A model generated the notes under the pieces. That model was not told the DNA's origin. It searched no databases and saw nothing but the letters and a program-made list of their open reading frames with translations. Both the position numbers and the translations under genes were made by a program. This document shows, one piece after another, positions 19,443 to 29,256 of a stretch of 64,000 bases of DNA (position 1 is the stretch's first letter; every line of letters starts with the position of its first letter). Origin of the DNA: Pantoea eucalypti (GTDB taxonomy: Bacteria > Pseudomonadota > Gammaproteobacteria > Enterobacterales > Enterobacteriaceae); assembly GCF_009646115.1 (NCBI RefSeq), contig NZ_CP045720.1, positions 3,968,001 to 4,032,000 of the forward strand. Direction: 5' to 3'.

Positions 19443-21550
19443 GCCACGCCATCCTCTTTCGCCGCGGCAGCCACCGGATCGACATTTTTACGTTTATCGT
19501 GGCGGCCCTTCCAGGTCAGCCAGAACAGCTCAAATACGGTACGGATAATGGTGCCCAGCGAAATCAGTGGGTTGTCCTGCTTATACTCCGGCTGAATCCA
19601 GGCATCCGCACGCGCCAGTACCACACGGACCAGTTCGCGGCGACGCGCCAGCGGCATCGCCTCAAAGCGCAGACGAATGCTCTCCTCATCACCGGAAATC
19701 TTACTGACCGGAATGGTGATCGCGCCGGATTTCAGCATCAGATCAATCTCTTCAATCTCATCCGTTTCATGGCGTCCATCTGGCGCGTCGAGTTGCGCAC
19801 CGCCCATCGAAAGGTTGCTGGTCTGGGTGCGTGAGGAAATGCCGCTGGCGTAGTGAATAATCGCCGGGATTTGCACATCTACGCGGATAGTTTTACGCAC
19901 CTGTTTGGTTTCGCGCGCCACGGCAATCGCCGCCATCAGAATGATCAGGCTGAAAATTGCCCAGCCGACGTTGAGTGCGATGACATAAGGATCGACGCCA
20001 AAGTAGTCATGCATCACGGCACGCACTACACCCGCCACAATTCCGATGCCCAGCAGCAGCGCCACAATCACGTGCGGACGCACGATATGGAAATCGAAGA
20101 ACCCCTGATCCAGCACGCCGCCTTTATCGGTGACGTTAAACTTCCCATGTTTTGGCGACAGCAGGGTCAGGAGGGTCGGGATCACCAGATGGAAGCACAT
20201 CACCGTTTCATAAATCTCACCCCAGAAGGTGTAACGGAAACGGCCATTCATGCGGGAGTTAACATAGAGCGACATGACCAGGTGCGGCAGCACGTAGGCG
20301 AAGATCAGCGACGCCGAGGAATGAATAATATTCAGGTTAAACAGCAGGTAGGCCAGCGGCGCAGTCAGGAAGGCAACGCGTGGCAGACCAAACTGGAAGT
20401 GCAGCATGGCATTAAGGTAGCAAAGACGCTGCTGCCATTTCAGGCCACGACCAAACAGCGGGTTATCAACGCGGAAAATCTGCGTCATGCCGCGCGCCCA
20501 GCGGGTACGCTGAATGATATGCAGGCCCAGACGCTCGGTTGCCAGACCGGCAGCCAGCGGAATGGCCAGAAAGGCGGAGCCCCAGCCCAGCCGCTGCATT
20601 TTCAGGGCGGTATGCGCATCTTCGGTGACAGTTTCAACAGCAAAGCCGCCAATCTCTTCCAGCGCTGAACGACGGATCACCGCACAGGAGCCACAGAAGA
20701 AGGTGGCATTCCAGTTGTCGTTGCCCTGCTGAACCGGGCCATAAAAGAGTGAGCCTTCGTTTGGAATGCTGCGCGCGGCGCGCAGGTTACGCTCAAAGGG
20801 ATCGGGAGAATAGAAATAGTGTGGTGTCTGCAGCAGCGCCAGCTTCGAATCTTTCAGGAACGGCCCCACCGTTGCCTGCAGAAAGGTACGGGTCGCCACG
20901 TGGTCGCAGTCAAAGATGCAAATCAGCTCACCTTTGGTGATCTTCATCGCATGGTTGAGGTTACCCGCTTTAGCATGTTTGTTGTCGTCTCGGGTGATGT
21001 ACCCTACCCCGACATCTGCCGCAAAACGGGCAAATTCGCTGCGCTTACCATCATCCAGCAGATAAACTTTAAGTTTGTCACGCGGGTAGTCGATACATTG
21101 CGCGGCCAGTACAGTGTCGCGCACCACATCCAGACTTTCATTATAGGAAGGCACATAAATATCAACCGTCGGCCACAGACTGGTATCGTCTGGCAAAGGT
21201 TCAATCGTGCGTTTTAAGGGCCACGTGGTTTGCAGGAAGCCGAGAATTAAGATCAGCCAGACGTAAAGCTCCGCCAGATATAAGCCAATCCCTAAAATAG
21301 CCTCAACTTCGGAATTAAAGTGCAGCGTCTCAGTAGTGCGCCACCAGATATAGCGGCTGGACATCAAGGCAGAGAGAATCACCATCACCACAGTTATTTT
21401 GCGGCTCTTGCTGAAACCCAATAAAAACATCATGCCAATGCTGATCAGACCAAAAATATACTGTTTCTGGCTGTCCATTGGCGTAATGATGATCACCGCG
21501 GCAACGGGTGCAAGCACCAGCAGCAGCAGGTAAAACCCGATTTTACTCAT
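19439..21550 (-). CDS. bcsA: Cellulose synthase catalytic subunit BcsA, second copy
   Basis: This 703-residue GT2 synthase lacks the about 150-residue N-terminal extension of the first copy. Catalytic motifs: LLDDGK (about 166), FDCDH (about 214), VTEDAH (about 309) and QRTRWARGM (about 350). The C-terminal PilZ domain has RKTIR and NLSMGG, fitting c-di-GMP binding. It has several membrane helices. Divergence from the first BcsA shows in sequence as well as length, so the two are separate lineages, not a recent duplication. It starts 48 bases after bcsQ and overlaps bcsB by 4 bases. Confidence 0.97.
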   Translation of the reverse strand: MSKIGFYLLLLVLAPVAAVIIITPMDSQKQYIFGLISIGMMFLLGFSKSRKITVVMVILSALMSSRYIWWRTTETLHFNSEVEAILGIGLYLAELYVWLILILGFLQTTWPLKRTIEPLPDDTSLWPTVDIYVPSYNESLDVVRDTVLAAQCIDYPRDKLKVYLLDDGKRSEFARFAADVGVGYITRDDNKHAKAGNLNHAMKITKGELICIFDCDHVATRTFLQATVGPFLKDSKLALLQTPHYFYSPDPFERNLRAARSIPNEGSLFYGPVQQGNDNWNATFFCGSCAVIRRSALEEIGGFAVETVTEDAHTALKMQRLGWGSAFLAIPLAAGLATERLGLHIIQRTRWARGMTQIFRVDNPLFGRGLKWQQRLCYLNAMLHFQFGLPRVAFLTAPLAYLLFNLNIIHSSASLIFAYVLPHLVMSLYVNSRMNGRFRYTFWGEIYETVMCFHLVIPTLLTLLSPKHGKFNVTDKGGVLDQGFFDFHIVRPHVIVALLLGIGIVAGVVRAVMHDYFGVDPYVIALNVGWAIFSLIILMAAIAVARETKQVRKTIRVDVQIPAIIHYASGISSRTQTSNLSMGGAQLDAPDGRHETDEIEEIDLMLKSGAITIPVSKISGDEESIRLRFEAMPLARRRELVRVVLARADAWIQPEYKQDNPLISLGTIIRTVFELFWLTWKGRHDKRKNVDPVAAAAKEDGVA

Positions 21551-21598
21551 GATTCACCCTGAGAAGAGCTGTGTTAGATAGTCGCCTGCAGAAGTCGG

Positions 21599-22402
21599 CT
21601 AATAGTGGTTTGTGCGGATGGGAGCCTGAACTTCGCCATTACCCACGGTGATATTCAGAATGCTGCTGACACGCTTCGCGATCAGTTCAATATCAAATGC
21701 CGCTGCCGAAGCCGGGCTGAAATCATAAACAGACTGCTGGGAAGCATTGGCTTCACCCACGCTTTCATCACGGTGAACCACGCCCAGTAAGTTATCGCCC
21801 AGACGCTGCTGCATAAATGCGGTGACATCGCGATTAATATTCCGGCGGTTGTCGCACTGGTTCAGGATAAAATAGTGACCCTGCTTATTATTGAGCGGTT
21901 TACCGGTCATCCGGTTCTCTTCAATCTGCGGTAATAACGACACTGACGCGGTATCCGCTAACATCACCACTAAATGCATATCGGCCAGCGCCGTCATTGC
22001 TTTAAGGGCAGGACCGGGACCAGGCGGAAAATCAGCCACAATTACCAGGCCGGGATAATTGAGCACCGTATCCAGACCGCGTTTAATAAAGTGGGGATCT
22101 TTCATCAGGTTCTCTTCGAACCGTTCACGTTGGGGCTCGGTGACGTCGCCATAAGGCAGGACAAAAATATTGCCGCCGGTGGTGAGAATTGACTGGCTCC
22201 AGTCCGCCTGCTCTTCTGAGCGCGCTACAAATCCACGACCATCATGAAGCGGCACGCCAAAGTGCAGACGCAATGCATTCTGCACATCAAAATCAATCGC
22301 CAGAACTTTGCTACCGGAACGTGCCAGACTCCAGGCCAGATTCGCCGCCAGCGTCGTTTTTCCCACGCCTCCCTTCGGCGAGCACACACAAACTAACGGC
22401 AT
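21599..22402 (-). CDS. bcsQ: BcsQ/YhjQ-type ParA-like ATPase, second copy
   Basis: The 267-residue MinD/ParA family ATPase has a canonical deviant Walker A, CSPKGGVGKTTLAANLAW, at the N-terminus and VIVADFPPGPGPALKAM as the switch/Walker B region. It lies within the second cellulose operon and is expected to help localise or assemble the synthase. It overlaps the end of bcsO by 10 bases and precedes bcsA. Its P-loop is intact, unlike that of the first BcsQ. Confidence 0.92.
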   Translation of the reverse strand: MPLVCVCSPKGGVGKTTLAANLAWSLARSGSKVLAIDFDVQNALRLHFGVPLHDGRGFVARSEEQADWSQSILTTGGNIFVLPYGDVTEPQRERFEENLMKDPHFIKRGLDTVLNYPGLVIVADFPPGPGPALKAMTALADMHLVVMLADTASVSLLPQIEENRMTGKPLNNKQGHYFILNQCDNRRNINRDVTAFMQQRLGDNLLGVVHRDESVGEANASQQSVYDFSPASAAAFDIELIAKRVSSILNITVGNGEVQAPIRTNHY

Positions 22403-22980
22403 AACGCAATCTTCTCCAGTAACGGTTTGAGTAAGGTTTCTTTCGGCAGAGTCACATCGCGCGAGCGGAACAGCGCGCCAAACCGTTCGGGTTCAGAATG
22501 GGGGGCGGAGGGCGAGATGACAGGCTGTCGATCCGCCACCGGGGCGCGCAGGACGGGCTCTGCACGAAGGGCAGCAACAGGCTCAGCCACTTGTGGTCGT
22601 GGTGGCGGCGGTAGCGGAAAAAGCGACGAAGGACCGCGTTCAGCGGCACTGGTTGCTGTCAGGCTGCTGCCTGACAGGCTATCGAGAATCGACGTGCGGG
22701 CAGCCATTGCCGGTTGCACATTCAGGGTCGCAGGTCGTGCAGGAGCGTCAGGCAGAGGAGCAGTGAACTCATCACCGCGCAGCGGCTGAGGTTGAGGCAG
22801 GTCGATACGCTGACCGCTGCCCAATGGCGTCTGCTGTTCTTCTTTCGCCAGCTGACGAATCAATGCCCATTTACTGTGTTCCGCCGCTTCCTGCGTCTGG
22901 CCAGACATATCTTTAAAGTCGATGTCGAGCGTTTGCGTTTTCTCTTTAAAACGCTGCAAATCATCGTAATTATTCTTCAT
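22393..22980 (-). CDS. bcsO: BcsO, proline-rich protein of type I cellulose operons
   Basis: The 195-residue protein starts MKNNYDDLQRFKEKTQTLD. A short helical N-terminal part is followed by a long Pro/Ala/Arg-rich region (PLPPPPRPQVAEPVAALRA) and a conserved-looking C-terminus (ERFGALFRSRD...LLEKIALCR). BcsO is known from position in enterobacterial type I cellulose operons; its function is not established. I chose the ATG at 22978-22980; an in-frame ATG at 23028 adds 16 residues (MCYIPGKFPPCCRP...) with no spaced ribosome-binding site. It is the first gene of bcsOQABCDZ. Confidence 0.75.
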   Translation of the reverse strand: MKNNYDDLQRFKEKTQTLDIDFKDMSGQTQEAAEHSKWALIRQLAKEEQQTPLGSGQRIDLPQPQPLRGDEFTAPLPDAPARPATLNVQPAMAARTSILDSLSGSSLTATSAAERGPSSLFPLPPPPRPQVAEPVAALRAEPVLRAPVADRQPVISPSAPHSEPERFGALFRSRDVTLPKETLLKPLLEKIALCR

Positions 22981-23450
22981 TGACCGTGGCCTGCAACAAG
23001 GGGGGAATTTTCCTGGAATATAACACATCCCTTGAATGTCAGTCAGAAAAACCTGATTACAAAAAGAGCAAATTCAATAAAATAGTTTAATCATAAAGAT
23101 TAAACCCTGCCGACTAAAAGCCATTCTTAGCGTATAACCCCAGATAATTAATAAATTAAATTTAAGTTAAATTGTCTGGATATTTTTTAAAATTTTGCGG
23201 AAATAGCCGCTGTGGCAACGAATGGCCCAGCCAGAAGGACTCATACCAAACAGCGTATTTAACAGCGATAAGGCCATTCAGGTGCAGCAAAAAGCCGCTC
23301 GCCACCATGAGGGATTGATGGCATTTATCTTTTTCCGCTGAAAATATCACCAGAAAAAAACAGGTTAAACGTGGTAAAGAAAACAGGAGGGAAATAATCA
23401 GAATATGAGTGCGGAACCGCCAGCGGTGCGGCTTGCCACTGAATTGAGAT
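22981..23450. other. AT-rich intergenic region upstream of the bcsO operon
   Basis: This 470-base interval has no convincing gene. It must carry the bcsO-operon promoter on the minus strand. Its clearest structure is a perfect 8-bp inverted repeat, GTTTAATC (23085-23092) and GATTAAAC (23098-23105), with a 5-base spacer. Base composition is clearly more AT-rich than the flanking genes. Confidence 0.6.
23085..23105. promoter_or_regulatory. Inverted repeat upstream of bcsO, candidate operator
   Basis: GTTTAATC, 5 bases, GATTAAAC forms a perfect dyad about 105 bases upstream of the bcsO start in AT-rich DNA. The symmetry fits a dimeric regulator site. No specific regulator is assigned. Confidence 0.4.
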
Positions 23451-23476
23451 AAAAAAAGGCTCCAGAAAGGAGCCTT
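23451..23476 (-). terminator. Rho-independent terminator of dppABCDF
   Basis: Read on the minus strand, AAGGCTCC, TTTCT, GGAGCCTT is followed by a run of T. It lies 23 bases beyond the dppF stop. Confidence 0.9.
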
Positions 23477-23498
23477 CGGCTGGATGCCAGATGATTGC

Positions 23499-24521
23499 TC
23501 AGCTGACGTTTTCTGCCACCCCAACCGGCTGATTCTCATCCTGATCAACCGCGAAGCAGGCAATTTCCTGCCCGCCATAGTTTTTCAACTTTGGCTGCAG
23601 CTGTACACAGGTGCTGAAACGCCGATGGCAGCGTGCATTAAAGGCGCAGCCTGGTGGCGGATTCAGCGGGCTTGGCAGCTCGCCGGTCAGCTTAATACGC
23701 TCACGACGGTCGTCAGGATTAAGACGCGGTGTCGCTGACAGTAAAGCCTGGGTATAAGGATGGCGCGGATTTGCGAAAATCGCCTCTTTACTGCCCTTTT
23801 CTACGCAACGGCCGAGGTACATCACCATTACCTCATCGGCTATGTGTTCTACCACGGATAAATCGTGCGAGATAAAGACGTATGAGAGGCCCATATCCTG
23901 CTGCAGATCCATCATCAGGTTCAGCACCTGAGCACGCACCGACACGTCGAGCGCCGAAACTGGCTCATCAGCAATCAGCACGTCCGGATCGAGCATCAGC
24001 CCGCGCGCAATCGCGATACGCTGGCGCTGTCCACCGGAGAACATGTGTGGATAGCGGTCATAATGTTCAGTTTTCAGGCCGACTTTCGCCATCATTTCCA
24101 GCGTCTTCTCGCGACGTTCCGCTTTGGTAAGCATGGTATTGATCACCAACGGCTCTTCCAGAATCTGGCTCACTTTTTTACGCGGATTGAGTGAGCCATA
24201 CGGGTTCTGGAACACGATCTGGATTTTCTGACGACGCAGCTTCTGCGCCTGAGGATCGTGTTTCAGCAGATCCTGACCGTGCCAGTAGAGCTGCCCTTCG
24301 GTCGGGGTTTCAATCATGGTCAGCAGTCGGCCCAGCGTGGATTTACCACAGCCTGACTCGCCAACCACTGCCAGCGTTTTACCGCGTTCCAGATTAAAAG
24401 AGACGCCATCAAGTGCCTTGACCAGACGCTCCTGACCAAACAGTCCCTTCTTCACCGGGTAGTGCTTCTTCAGATCAATCGCCTGTAACAGAAACTGATC
24501 TTTCTTAATTTCATGACTCAT
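23499..24521 (-). CDS. dppF: Dipeptide ABC transporter ATP-binding protein DppF
   Basis: The 340-residue ABC ATPase contains Walker [13 protein letters not shown], signature [10 protein letters not shown], Walker [14 protein letters not shown], and the C-terminal oligopeptide-transporter motif with clustered cysteines ([18 protein letters not shown]). It powers dipeptide uptake with DppD. The start is the ATG at 24519-24521, which has GGGAG 8 bases upstream and matches the E. coli start; a longer in-frame reading to 24623 lies inside dppD. It overlaps dppD by 11 bases. Confidence 0.97.
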   Translation of the reverse strand: MSHEIKKDQFLLQAIDLKKHYPVKKGLFGQERLVKALDGVSFNLERGKTLAVVGESGCGKSTLGRLLTMIETPTEGQLYWHGQDLLKHDPQAQKLRRQKIQIVFQNPYGSLNPRKKVSQILEEPLVINTMLTKAERREKTLEMMAKVGLKTEHYDRYPHMFSGGQRQRIAIARGLMLDPDVLIADEPVSALDVSVRAQVLNLMMDLQQDMGLSYVFISHDLSVVEHIADEVMVMYLGRCVEKGSKEAIFANPRHPYTQALLSATPRLNPDDRRERIKLTGELPSPLNPPPGCAFNARCHRRFSTCVQLQPKLKNYGGQEIACFAVDQDENQPVGVAENVS

Positions 24522-25497
24522 AAGTGGGTCTCCCGGCATCGTCCAGCGGATAGTGACACTTGGACTGGCGTCCTGGAATGGTGCGCAGTTCAGGTTCTTC
24601 CTGACGACAAAGGTCAGTCGCATAAGGGCAGCGTGGATTCAGCAGACAGCCAACCGGGCGATCATATTTACCCGGCACGACGCCCGGCAGCGAGGCCAGA
24701 CGCGCTTTATCCGCCGCAAACTCTGGCAACGCACGCAGCAGCGCCTGCGTATAGGGATGGCGCGGCGCTTTGAAAATATCGGTCGCTTTGCCGCTCTCCA
24801 CCACCTGACCGGCATACATCACGATAATGTGGTGAGCCGCTTCTGCCACTAACGCCAGATCGTGCGTAATCAGAATCAGCGCCATGTTCTCCTGCCGCTG
24901 TAACTCCAGCAGCAGTTCGATGATCTGTGCCTGGATAGTCACGTCGAGCGCTGTGGTCGGCTCATCGGCGATGAGCAGCTTTGGCCGGCAGGCGATCGCC
25001 ATCGCAATCATCACACGCTGGCTCATGCCGCCCGACAGCTGGTGCGGATAGACATCGAGACGTGACGCAGGATCGGGAATACCGACCTGATTCAGCAGGT
25101 CGATTGCCCGCTGACGCCGCGTGCGTTTATTGCCGCCCTGATGCACCTTGATCGCTTCCATAATCTGGAAACCCACGGTGTAGCAGGGATTCAGGCTGGT
25201 CATCGGGTCCTGAAAAATCATCGCCACTTCTGCACCCACTAGCTGGCGGCGCTCGCGTTCGGAGATGTGTTGCAGGTCGCGCTGGTTGAACTCCAGCTTC
25301 TCAGCCATCACTTTGCCGGGGAAATCGATCAGCCCCATGATCGCCAGCGAACTGACTGATTTACCGGAGCCAGACTCGCCCACGATACCCACAACCTGGC
25401 CCTGCTCTACCTGATAACTGATGCGGTCAACCGCACGGAACGGTGCTTTATCGTCGCCGAAATGCACCGATAGTTTGTCTACATTTAATAACGCCAT
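24511..25497 (-). CDS. dppD: Dipeptide ABC transporter ATP-binding protein DppD
   Basis: The 328-residue ABC ATPase contains Walker [12 protein letters not shown], signature [10 protein letters not shown] and Walker [14 protein letters not shown], plus the C-terminal Cys-containing Opp/Dpp motif ([15 protein letters not shown]). It pairs with DppF on the cytoplasmic face of DppBC. It sits 12 bases after dppC. Confidence 0.97.
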   Translation of the reverse strand: MALLNVDKLSVHFGDDKAPFRAVDRISYQVEQGQVVGIVGESGSGKSVSSLAIMGLIDFPGKVMAEKLEFNQRDLQHISERERRQLVGAEVAMIFQDPMTSLNPCYTVGFQIMEAIKVHQGGNKRTRRQRAIDLLNQVGIPDPASRLDVYPHQLSGGMSQRVMIAMAIACRPKLLIADEPTTALDVTIQAQIIELLLELQRQENMALILITHDLALVAEAAHHIIVMYAGQVVESGKATDIFKAPRHPYTQALLRALPEFAADKARLASLPGVVPGKYDRPVGCLLNPRCPYATDLCRQEEPELRTIPGRQSKCHYPLDDAGRPTYES

Positions 25498-25509
25498 CTC
25501 GGTGCCTCT

Positions 25510-26412
25510 TTACTGCTTGAGTTTCGGGTCGAGGGCATCACGCAAACCATCGCCCATCAGGTTAAATGCCAGTACGGTAAGCAGAATGACCAATCCAGGG
25601 AAGGTCACTACCCACCAGGCACTTTGCGCATACTGCAGAACGTCGGAGAGCATGGTGCCCCACTCCGGCGTTGGCGGTTGCGCACCCATACCGAGAAAGC
25701 CCAACGCCGCCATATCGAGAATGGCGTTGGAGAAACCTAATGACGCCTGCACGATAAGCGGTGCAAGGCAGTTAGGCAGAATATTCACGAACATCTGGCG
25801 CAGCATACCCGCACCGGCCACGCCGGAAGCGGTGACATAGTCGCGGTTCACTTCGACCAGCACCGCCGCGCGGGTCAGACGGATATAGTGCGGCAGTGCC
25901 ACAAAGGTCAGCGCGATGGAGGCGTTGACGATTGAGGGGCCAAAGATGGCGACCAGCACCAGCGCCAGCAGCAGACTTGGCAGCGCCAGCATGATATCGA
26001 CTACACGCATGATGATGGCATCGACCACGCCGCCGAGATAACCGGCCAGCAGGCCAAATATCACGCCGAAAATCAGTGACAGCACCACGACCAGACAGCC
26101 CACCAGCAGTGACAGGCGCGCACCGTACATCAGACGCGACAGCACATCGCGGCCCACGTCGTCGGTGCCCAGGATGTAGCTCCAGTTACCGCCTTCCTGC
26201 CAGACCGGCGGATGCAGCAGCGCATCGCGGAACTGCTCAGCAGGTGCATGCGGGGCCAGTACATCGGCAAAGATAGCGCAAAGCAATACAATGATGATGT
26301 AGACCAGGCCCACAACGGCGCCTTTGTTACGTTTAAAGTAGTGCCAGAATTCCTGGAACGGGGTCATCGGCGTGGGTGCAACGGTAACGCTGCCGGGATC
26401 AACAACAGACAT
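25510..26412 (-). CDS. dppC: Dipeptide ABC transporter permease DppC
   Basis: The 300-residue BPD-type inner-membrane permease has about six membrane helices and an EAA-like loop (AGVAGAGMLRQMFVNILPNCLAPLIV). It forms the dipeptide channel with DppB. It sits 9 bases after dppB in dppABCDF. Confidence 0.97.
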   Translation of the reverse strand: MSVVDPGSVTVAPTPMTPFQEFWHYFKRNKGAVVGLVYIIIVLLCAIFADVLAPHAPAEQFRDALLHPPVWQEGGNWSYILGTDDVGRDVLSRLMYGARLSLLVGCLVVVLSLIFGVIFGLLAGYLGGVVDAIIMRVVDIMLALPSLLLALVLVAIFGPSIVNASIALTFVALPHYIRLTRAAVLVEVNRDYVTASGVAGAGMLRQMFVNILPNCLAPLIVQASLGFSNAILDMAALGFLGMGAQPPTPEWGTMLSDVLQYAQSAWWVVTFPGLVILLTVLAFNLMGDGLRDALDPKLKQ

Positions 26413-26421
26413 GATGCCCCC

Positions 26422-27441
26422 TTATTTCTTGTGACGTATGCGCGGGTTAACCACGCCATACAGCAGATCAACCAGCAGGTTGACCACGATGATCAGTACT
26501 GCGGTCAGCAGCACGCCGCCCTGCACCACCGGATAGTCACGGCGCTGCAACGCTTCAATCAGCCAGCGACCCAGACCCGGCCATGAAAAGATGGTTTCGG
26601 TAAGAATCGCCCCGGCCAGCAGCGTGCCGACCTGCAGACCAATTACCGTGACCACCGGCAGCATGGCGTTTCGCAGCGCATGCACCACGATCACACGCAT
26701 CCGCGTCAGGCCTTTAGCGCGCGCCGTACGGATGTAATCTTCACCCAGTACTTCAAGCATCGCCGACCGCGTCATACGCACTATCACCGCCAGCGGAATG
26801 GTGCCGAGCACGATGGCTGGCAGAATCATGTGCATGACCGCATCGTGGAAGTCGCCCGGCTCACCCCAGAAGAAGGTGTCGATGAGCATAAAGCCGGTTA
26901 ATGGCATGCTGTCATCCAGGAAGACGGTATCGCCGACTCGACCGGAAACGGGTGTCAGGTTGAACTGAACCGAAACCAGCATGATCAACATGATGCCCCA
27001 CCAGAAGATCGGCATGGAGTAGCCGGTCAGTGAGATTCCCACAGCGGTGTGATCGAAAATCGAACCGCGCTTCACCGCCGCCAGAACCCCTACCGGGATG
27101 CCAATGGCCACGGCAAATATCATGGCGCAGATACCGAGTTCCAGCGTCGCTTTGAAGCGCGGAACAAACTCATCCCAGACCGGGATGCGGCTTTTAAGTG
27201 AAATGCCCAGGTCGCCATGTAATACGCCGTTAATGTAGTGCAGGTACTGTTTCCACAGCGGCTGATCCAGCCCTAACAGGGCCATTAACTGTGCATGACG
27301 TTCAGGTGAAATACCGCGCTCGCCCGCCATGATCAGCACCGGATCGCCGGGGATCATGTGAACAAACGCGAAGGTGAGTAATGTAATGCCGATAAACGTT
27401 GGGATAACAAGGCCCAGACGTCGGAGTATGAACTGCAGCAT
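26422..27441 (-). CDS. dppB: Dipeptide ABC transporter permease DppB
   Basis: The 339-residue permease has six predicted membrane helices and the binding-protein-dependent permease loop (EDYIRTARAKGLTRMRVIVV). It begins MLQFILRRLGLVIPTFIGIT, matching E. coli DppB in start and length. It is separated from dppA by 171 bases containing a strong hairpin, so it is probably expressed at a lower level than dppA. Confidence 0.97.
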   Translation of the reverse strand: MLQFILRRLGLVIPTFIGITLLTFAFVHMIPGDPVLIMAGERGISPERHAQLMALLGLDQPLWKQYLHYINGVLHGDLGISLKSRIPVWDEFVPRFKATLELGICAMIFAVAIGIPVGVLAAVKRGSIFDHTAVGISLTGYSMPIFWWGIMLIMLVSVQFNLTPVSGRVGDTVFLDDSMPLTGFMLIDTFFWGEPGDFHDAVMHMILPAIVLGTIPLAVIVRMTRSAMLEVLGEDYIRTARAKGLTRMRVIVVHALRNAMLPVVTVIGLQVGTLLAGAILTETIFSWPGLGRWLIEALQRRDYPVVQGGVLLTAVLIIVVNLLVDLLYGVVNPRIRHKK

Positions 27442-27569
27442 AATCCGGGTTCTCTCTTGTCCGCGCGACCGTCGCCGCGAGGGTTGTTATTGCTTACATC
27501 TGACGATCGGGTAGGCCCGACCGCGACGCAGACTGGCTGCGCCTCTACCGTTTCCAGTAAAACAGGGAG

Positions 27570-27600
27570 ATAAAACCGGGGCGACGCGCAGCCGCCCCGG
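27570..27600 (-). terminator. dppA-dppB intergenic hairpin (partial terminator or RNA stabiliser)
   Basis: CCGGGGCG and CGCCCCGG form a perfect 8-bp stem around a 9-base loop and are followed on the minus strand by TTTTATC. It lies 12 bases beyond the dppA stop. Such hairpins commonly reduce read-through so that the binding protein is made in excess of the permeases. Confidence 0.75.
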
Positions 27601-27612
27601 AAAAGGCGACAA

Positions 27613-29223
27613 TTATTCTTTAATGTCTACCTGAGCAAAGTAGTGTCCGCCCAGCGGATCGACTTTGTACCCGGAGACTTTCTTGCTGACCGGTTCGTAT
27701 ACCGTTGAGTGCGCGATCATCAGCGCCGGTACCTGGTCATGCATCACAACCTGAGCCTGTTTGTAGTACTCGATGCGCTTCGCCTGATCGGCAGTCGCAC
27801 GAGCGGGCTGGATCTGGTCCTCGAAGGACTTATCACACCAGCGCGAGTAGTTAGAGCCATCTTTAGCCGCTGAACAGCTGAACAGGGTAGCCAGGAAGTT
27901 ATCCGGATCCCCATTGTCACCGGTCCAGCCCATCATGACGGTCTGGTGCTCGCCCGCTTTGGCGCGCTTCAGATATTCGCCCCACTCGTAGGTGACGATT
28001 TTGGCTTTGACGCCAATCTTCGCCCAGTCACTCTGAATCATTTCAGCCATGCGGCGTGCGTTCGGGTTGTAAGGACGCTGAACCGGCATTGCCCACAGGT
28101 CGATTGAGAAACCGTCTGCCATGCCCGCTTCTTTCAGCAGCGCTTTGGCTTTCTCAGGATCGTATGCGTAGTCTTTCACCGCGTCGTTATAGCCCCACAT
28201 TGTTGGTGGGATCAGGTTTTTAGCAGGCTGACCTGCACCCTGATAAACGGCGTCGATAATCGCCTTTTTGTTGACCGCCATGGTCAGTGCCTGACGTACT
28301 TTCAGGTTATCCAGCGGTTTTTTCTCAACGTTGTATGACAGATAGCCGACGTTCAGGCCCGCCTGCTCATACAGGTTGATGTTCTTGTCCTGCTTCATAC
28401 GCGCAATGTCAGCCGGATTTGGATAAGGCATGACCTGGCATTCGCCCTTCTGCAGTTTGGCGTAACGCACTGAAGCATCCGGGGTAATGGAGAAGACTAA
28501 GCGATCGATTTTTGGCTTGGTGCCCCAGTAATTCGGGTTAGCTTTGTAAAGGATGCGCGAATCTTTCTGGTACTGCAGCAGCTGGAACGGACCGGTACCG
28601 ACCGGGTTCAGGTCGACGTTTTGCGGGGTACCCGCTTTCAGCATGTTGTCTGCGTACTCTTTCGACAGAATCGAGGCGAAATCCATGCCGAGGTCGGCGA
28701 GGAACGGCGATTCAGGACGGGTCAGCACGAAGCGAACGGTGTTGTCGTCCACTTTCTCAATTTTGCTGATCAGCTTAGGCATATCCATGCCTTCGAAATA
28801 TTCGTAGCTGCCGCCGGAGACGCCGTGATAGGCGTTGTTTTTATCCAGCTGACGCTCAAAGGTGAACACCACATCATCCGCGTTGAAGTCACGCGTCGGT
28901 TTGAAATCTTTAGTGGTCTGCCACTTCACGCCTTTGCGCAGGTGGAAGGTGTAAGTTTTACCGTCTTCGCTGACATCCCACTTCTCTGCCAGTGCAGCGT
29001 GCAGTTCGGTGGTGCCGATGGTGAACTCAACCAGTCGGTTGTAGATCTGACGTGAGCTGGCATCGTAGGTGGTGCCCGAAGTGAACAACTGCGGGTTAAA
29101 GCCTTCCGGAGAACCTTCAGAACAGTAAACGAGGGTTTTTGCCTGAACACCGGCGGCGACAGTCATAGCAATCAGGCTCAGACCGACCTTCAGCATCCCG
29201 GATTTAGCCAGGGAGTTGATCAT
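27613..29223 (-). CDS. dppA: Periplasmic dipeptide-binding protein DppA
   Basis: The 536-residue SBP family 5 protein begins with a signal peptide (MLKVGLSLIAMTVAAGVQA) and the mature start KTLVYCSEGSPEGFNPQLF typical of DppA. It binds dipeptides, and in E. coli also haem and 5-aminolevulinate, for DppBCDF and acts in dipeptide chemotaxis with Tap. GGAG lies 9 bases upstream of the ATG. A C/A-rich stretch in the leader suggests control by the small RNA GcvB. Confidence 0.97.
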   Translation of the reverse strand: MINSLAKSGMLKVGLSLIAMTVAAGVQAKTLVYCSEGSPEGFNPQLFTSGTTYDASSRQIYNRLVEFTIGTTELHAALAEKWDVSEDGKTYTFHLRKGVKWQTTKDFKPTRDFNADDVVFTFERQLDKNNAYHGVSGGSYEYFEGMDMPKLISKIEKVDDNTVRFVLTRPESPFLADLGMDFASILSKEYADNMLKAGTPQNVDLNPVGTGPFQLLQYQKDSRILYKANPNYWGTKPKIDRLVFSITPDASVRYAKLQKGECQVMPYPNPADIARMKQDKNINLYEQAGLNVGYLSYNVEKKPLDNLKVRQALTMAVNKKAIIDAVYQGAGQPAKNLIPPTMWGYNDAVKDYAYDPEKAKALLKEAGMADGFSIDLWAMPVQRPYNPNARRMAEMIQSDWAKIGVKAKIVTYEWGEYLKRAKAGEHQTVMMGWTGDNGDPDNFLATLFSCSAAKDGSNYSRWCDKSFEDQIQPARATADQAKRIEYYKQAQVVMHDQVPALMIAHSTVYEPVSKKVSGYKVDPLGGHYFAQVDIKE

Positions 29224-29234
29224 GCGTTTGCTCC

Positions 29235-29256
29235 ATTGTGATGTGATGTTGTGTGT
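29235..29256 (-). promoter_or_regulatory. C/A-rich leader element, candidate GcvB sRNA target of dppA
   Basis: On the minus strand the dppA leader reads ACACACAACATCACATCAC just upstream of the ribosome-binding site. In Salmonella and E. coli, dppA is repressed by GcvB through pairing of its G/U-rich R1 region with such C/A-rich leader sequence. Assignment is by position and composition. Confidence 0.6.

Noticed and set aside
23162..23578. 138-codon minus-strand frame between dppF and bcsO
   Set aside because: It overlaps the dppF 3' end and its terminator and shows no recognisable family.
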